DNA of 64,000 nt, taken from NCBI RefSeq assembly GCF_003473485.1, contig NC_053046.1, forward strand, positions 940,001 through 1,004,000, given 5' to 3'. Position 1 is the first letter of the stretch; every line of letters starts with the position of its first letter. Shown here one piece after another: positions 60,900-64,000 of this stretch. Both the position numbers and the translations under genes were made by a program. The notes below the pieces were generated by a model. It saw nothing but the letters and a program-made list of their open reading frames with translations. It was not told where the DNA came from and searched no databases. The stretch comes from Medicago truncatula. Its lineage: Eukaryota; Streptophyta; Magnoliopsida; Fabales; Fabaceae.

Positions 60900-62900
60900 T
60901 TTTTTTTTTTTTTTATCATATATAGATGATGAAAAATTTAACATTTTATAATTTAGAGGTAAAATCAATGGCCTGAAGCTCGTTGTCTATTTTTATATGC
61001 ACTTAAAAGTGTATTTTGACTTGTTACATTCAAAATCAATGGGAATCAAAATTTTATATATGAAATTCAAGAAGTCGTGTTTTTAACATGTTGTCTATTT
61101 TTACATGCACGTATTTTAACATGTTTTTTAAAAAAATTCTTATCATGTGACAAAAGTATAAAGATTAACTTAGTTGATAAACTTTTGATAAAGATATGAT
61201 CAATTTAAAATATTAATAGAGTTATAGACTAATTTGAGAGTGACTTAGAGAGATATAGATCAATTTAATGATTTACTTTTTTACAAATCCTTAAGGTATT
61301 TTTGCTTGGGAGGGGTTTAGTTCACGGGAATATGAATCATCTCCTTTCACTTTAAAGTGCATGTAAAGGGGGAGAGCTAGGAGGAATTTTAATGATGGTA
61401 GGAGAGGAAGTAAAAGGGGGGTTTTTAATAGATGAGAAGTGTAAAATTATATTTTTACTATTTCATAATAAAATGGTATTAAGTCTAAGAGCCGTGTTAT
61501 AAAAACACATTCTTGACACCATATCTGACATCAGATCAAATACATGATGGTTTCACGAGCACATTATTCTCAAGGTTTGAAAAATAAATGTAAAAATAAA
61601 TAAATTATCAATCTACAAAATGATGCAATTTGTTGAGTTTGTTGAAATCTGTGTAACCAAAGTATTTTTGTAAGTCTAAACATGCAACAAATATTCTATC
61701 GGTTCTAAATTCTTCACTAATGAAAGAGAGATAAAATTGACTTTGAGAGATATTTTCTTCCATTCTCTTAACCTTTCATCTTCCAAATAATTGAATTAAA
61801 AAGTAGTCAAATTTAAAATATTTTCCTCCTCTCCTCCATTCCCTCTAACCACACACCTTTATCCTTAGATGTTTCAATTCATTCATGAGATGTATGTTTC
61901 ACGCCACTTCAATTCACGCATAATTGATTTAGGACAATATCATTTCATCCCTTTTTTTTTTTAGAGACTATCAAGATTTAGAACAACCTTCAGCAAAAAA
62001 ACAAATCAAGATTTAGAAGATACTTGAATAGTCATCTCACGTTTACTACATCGTACATATAAAAATAGTGGAGAAAGCCTATGTATAGGTCGTTTCTAAC
62101 TTGCCACATTTGATAAAAACATTTCACTCGAATGAAAGAGTTAATGACACATATTTTACAGCAAAAGATTGATAATTACCAAGAGGAGACATGCAAACAA
62201 TAACATAAACAACGGGTCTATTATGGATAGTTACACACTGATTTAGTATGAGATATGTGACTCTTGATTTAACATAAAAAAATCATTATCATATTTAATA
62301 AGATTCATATTTAGAATTAGAGCATGCATTGCAGATGCATGAATTAAGTTACGTCATAATGTTATATTATAAATTATATTTTAATTCAATTCGTTAATCT
62401 CAAAATCTTTTTTAATAGTTTCTCCAATTCATTAAAAGATAAAAGAGAGAAGATCTAATTTAATCCCTCACAATTTTCTCGCACCCACAAAAAAATAAAC
62501 TCAACTTAATCTCTAACATTAACATTTACATTTTTTTTTAAGGAACGTTAACATTTACATGTCAAGGATAAATTGATCGCTAACATCCCCGTGAGCTTAA
62601 CTCAGTTTGGTAGGGATATTGCATATTATATGCAGGAGCTGGGGTTCGAACCCCAACACTCCACTTCTCCACAATTAAATTGTGTGAGCTCTGGCCACTA
62701 GGTTACTTGATAAAAAAAATAAAAAAAAATTGATCGCTAACTCGTTATATCAAAAGACTAATTTGTCCGTAATAAATGCATGTTTATCTGTTATTGAAAC
62801 AAAGATAATGAAACATTAACAAACAACAGAACACCATACTTATAGAAATGGTTTCAAATTTCAGACAGACACATATGTTTTTCTTTTGTTTGAACTAGAT
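60900..62900. other. Intergenic, one SINE
   Basis: No gene is seen. An eroded stretch with CACTCTCAAATT/TTTGAGAG-like words covers 61000-61900. The only clear element is the SINE at 62590-62720. Confidence 0.5.
62590..62720 (+). mobile_element. tRNA-derived SINE
   Basis: GTGAGCTTAACTCAGTTTGG, then TAGGGA (A-box region), is followed 40 bases later by GGGGTTCGAACCCC (B box). It ends in an A-rich tail near 62710-62730. It sits about 180 bases upstream of the PPR gene start. Confidence 0.7.
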
Positions 62901-64000
62901 ATGATTGTGTTGTCTCTTCCACCAATACCAATGGCTACTACTACTACAACCCTTCATCAATCTTCATCTCCTCTCTTACTTCCCACAACAACACAAAAGC
63001 CCAAAAATTCATCGCTTCAAACCTGCAAAACCCTCATTGAGCTCAAACAATTACACTGTAACATGTTAAAGAAAGGTGTTTTTAACATCAACAAGCTCAT
63101 TGCTGCTTGTGTCCAAATGGGTACCCATGAAAGCTTAAACTATGCTCTCAATGCTTTCAAGGAAGATGAAGGAACCAAGTGTTCACTTTATACTTGTAAT
63201 ACTCTGATTAGAGGGTATGCTGCATCTGGGTTATGTAAAGAAGCAATTTTTATTTACCTTCATATGATAATAGTGATGGGTATTGTTCCTGATAACTTCA
63301 CTTTCCCATTTTTGCTTAGTGCTTGTTCGAAGATTATGGCGTTTTCTGAGGGTGTTCAGGTTCATGGGGTGGTTGTTAAGATGGGTCTGGTGAAAGATTT
63401 GTTTGTTGCTAACTCTTTGATACATTTTTATGCGGCATGTGGGAAGGTTGATTTGGGACGAAAGGTGTTTGATGAAATGCTTGAGAGAAATGTTGTGTCG
63501 TGGACTAGTTTGATTAATGGGTATAGTGTGGTGAATATGGCTAAAGAGGCTGTCTGTTTGTTCTTTGAGATGGTTGAGGTGGGTGTTGAACCGAATCCTG
63601 TGACTATGGTTTGTGCTATATCTGCTTGTGCTAAGTTGAAGGATCTTGAATTGGGTAAAAAAGTGTGCAATTTGATGACGGAGTTGGGGGTGAAATCTAA
63701 TACGCTTGTGGTGAATGCACTGCTCGATATGTACATGAAATGTGGAGACATGTACGCTGTGAGGGAAATTTTTGATGAATTTAGTGATAAGAATTTGGTT
63801 ATGTACAATACTATCATGTCAAATTATGTGCAACATGGGTTGGCTGGTGAAGTGCTAGTTGTTTTGGATGAAATGCTGCAGAAAGGACAGCGGCCAGATA
63901 AGGTGACTATGCTATCTACTATTGCAGCATGTGCACAGTTAGGTGATCTTTCTGTTGGGAAGTCATCTCATGCTTATGTCTTCAGGAATGGACTAGAGAG
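62901..64000 (+). CDS. Pentatricopeptide repeat protein, YS1-like (5' part)
   Basis: An open frame runs from the ATG at 62901 (MIVLSLPPIPMATTTTTLHQ) to the window end: 366 codons, no intron, no stop. An alternative ATG lies at 62931. The first ~40 residues are rich in S, T and P, like a plastid transit peptide. PPR motifs of the PLS type follow: YTCNTLIRGYAASGLCKEAI, GIVPDNFTFPFLLSACSK, LFVANSLIHFYAACGKVDLG, RKVFDEMLERNVVSWTSLIN, LVVNALLDMYMKCGDMYAVR. It matches Arabidopsis At3g22690 (YS1, a DYW-class protein needed for editing plastid rpoB RNA, as recalled) segment by segment. The E/DYW end lies outside, so the editing role is inferred. Confidence 0.92.
   Translation, partial: MIVLSLPPIPMATTTTTLHQSSSPLLLPTTTQKPKNSSLQTCKTLIELKQLHCNMLKKGVFNINKLIAACVQMGTHESLNYALNAFKEDEGTKCSLYTCNTLIRGYAASGLCKEAIFIYLHMIIVMGIVPDNFTFPFLLSACSKIMAFSEGVQVHGVVVKMGLVKDLFVANSLIHFYAACGKVDLGRKVFDEMLERNVVSWTSLINGYSVVNMAKEAVCLFFEMVEVGVEPNPVTMVCAISACAKLKDLELGKKVCNLMTELGVKSNTLVVNALLDMYMKCGDMYAVREIFDEFSDKNLVMYNTIMSNYVQHGLAGEVLVVLDEMLQKGQRPDKVTMLSTIAACAQLGDLSVGKSSHAYVFRNGLE

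Noticed and set aside
1..64000. Search for CRISPR arrays, operons, phage-like modules or biosynthetic clusters
   Set aside because: None were seen. The genes are unrelated, intron-bearing plant genes separated by transposon-rich DNA.

Overview
This is a stretch of plant nuclear chromosome, most likely from a papilionoid legume close to Medicago truncatula. That identification is an inference from split genes with GT-AG introns, an A/T-rich background, the protein families present and the style of the miniature transposons; no search was run. I see no prokaryotic, viral or organellar block and nothing that looks like a new defence or biosynthetic system. Exon borders were worked out by hand from splice sites, reading phase and family knowledge.

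Left part (1-14.3 kb): a tandem array of intronless GNAT acetyltransferase genes on the minus strand: one cut by the window edge (1-204), three intact (1954-2520, 9084-9659, 12873-13445) and one broken (about 13940-14290). They are separated by transposon debris: a LINE relic split by a SINE, nested MITEs, a 1.35-kb palindromic element, Helitron-like repeats and a solo-LTR candidate. A fragment of an F-box/FBD gene and two extra copies of the 3' end of the neighbouring NETWORKED gene also lie here.

Middle (14.7-22 kb): a NETWORKED 1 (NET1/KIP1-like) actin-binding coiled-coil gene of three coding exons, minus strand, 1662 aa. Its first coding intron holds a complete 207-bp TRIM retrotransposon. 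From 22 to 29.4 kb there is no convincing gene, only repeats. At 29.4-34.0 kb is a nine-exon TSO1-like CXC (CRC-domain) transcription factor gene, minus strand, 806 aa.

Right part: 34-48.4 kb is gene-poor and rich in mariner-like MITEs, tRNA-derived SINEs and palindromic elements. At 48.4-49.5 kb a four-exon minus-strand gene encodes a small mitochondrial MLRQ/B12D-like protein. 49.5-56 kb is again repeats, including a 5'-truncated LINE with perfect target-site duplications. At 56.7-60.2 kb a six-exon plus-strand gene encodes a 390-aa Raf-like (MRK1/STY13-type) protein kinase. From 62.9 kb to the window end runs the 5' part of a PPR gene resembling Arabidopsis YS1 (At3g22690).

The genes do not form a pathway. 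The points of interest are the local duplication history (GNAT copies, NET1 3'-end pieces and promoter gain or loss) and several exactly delimited small transposons, two of them inside introns of live genes.
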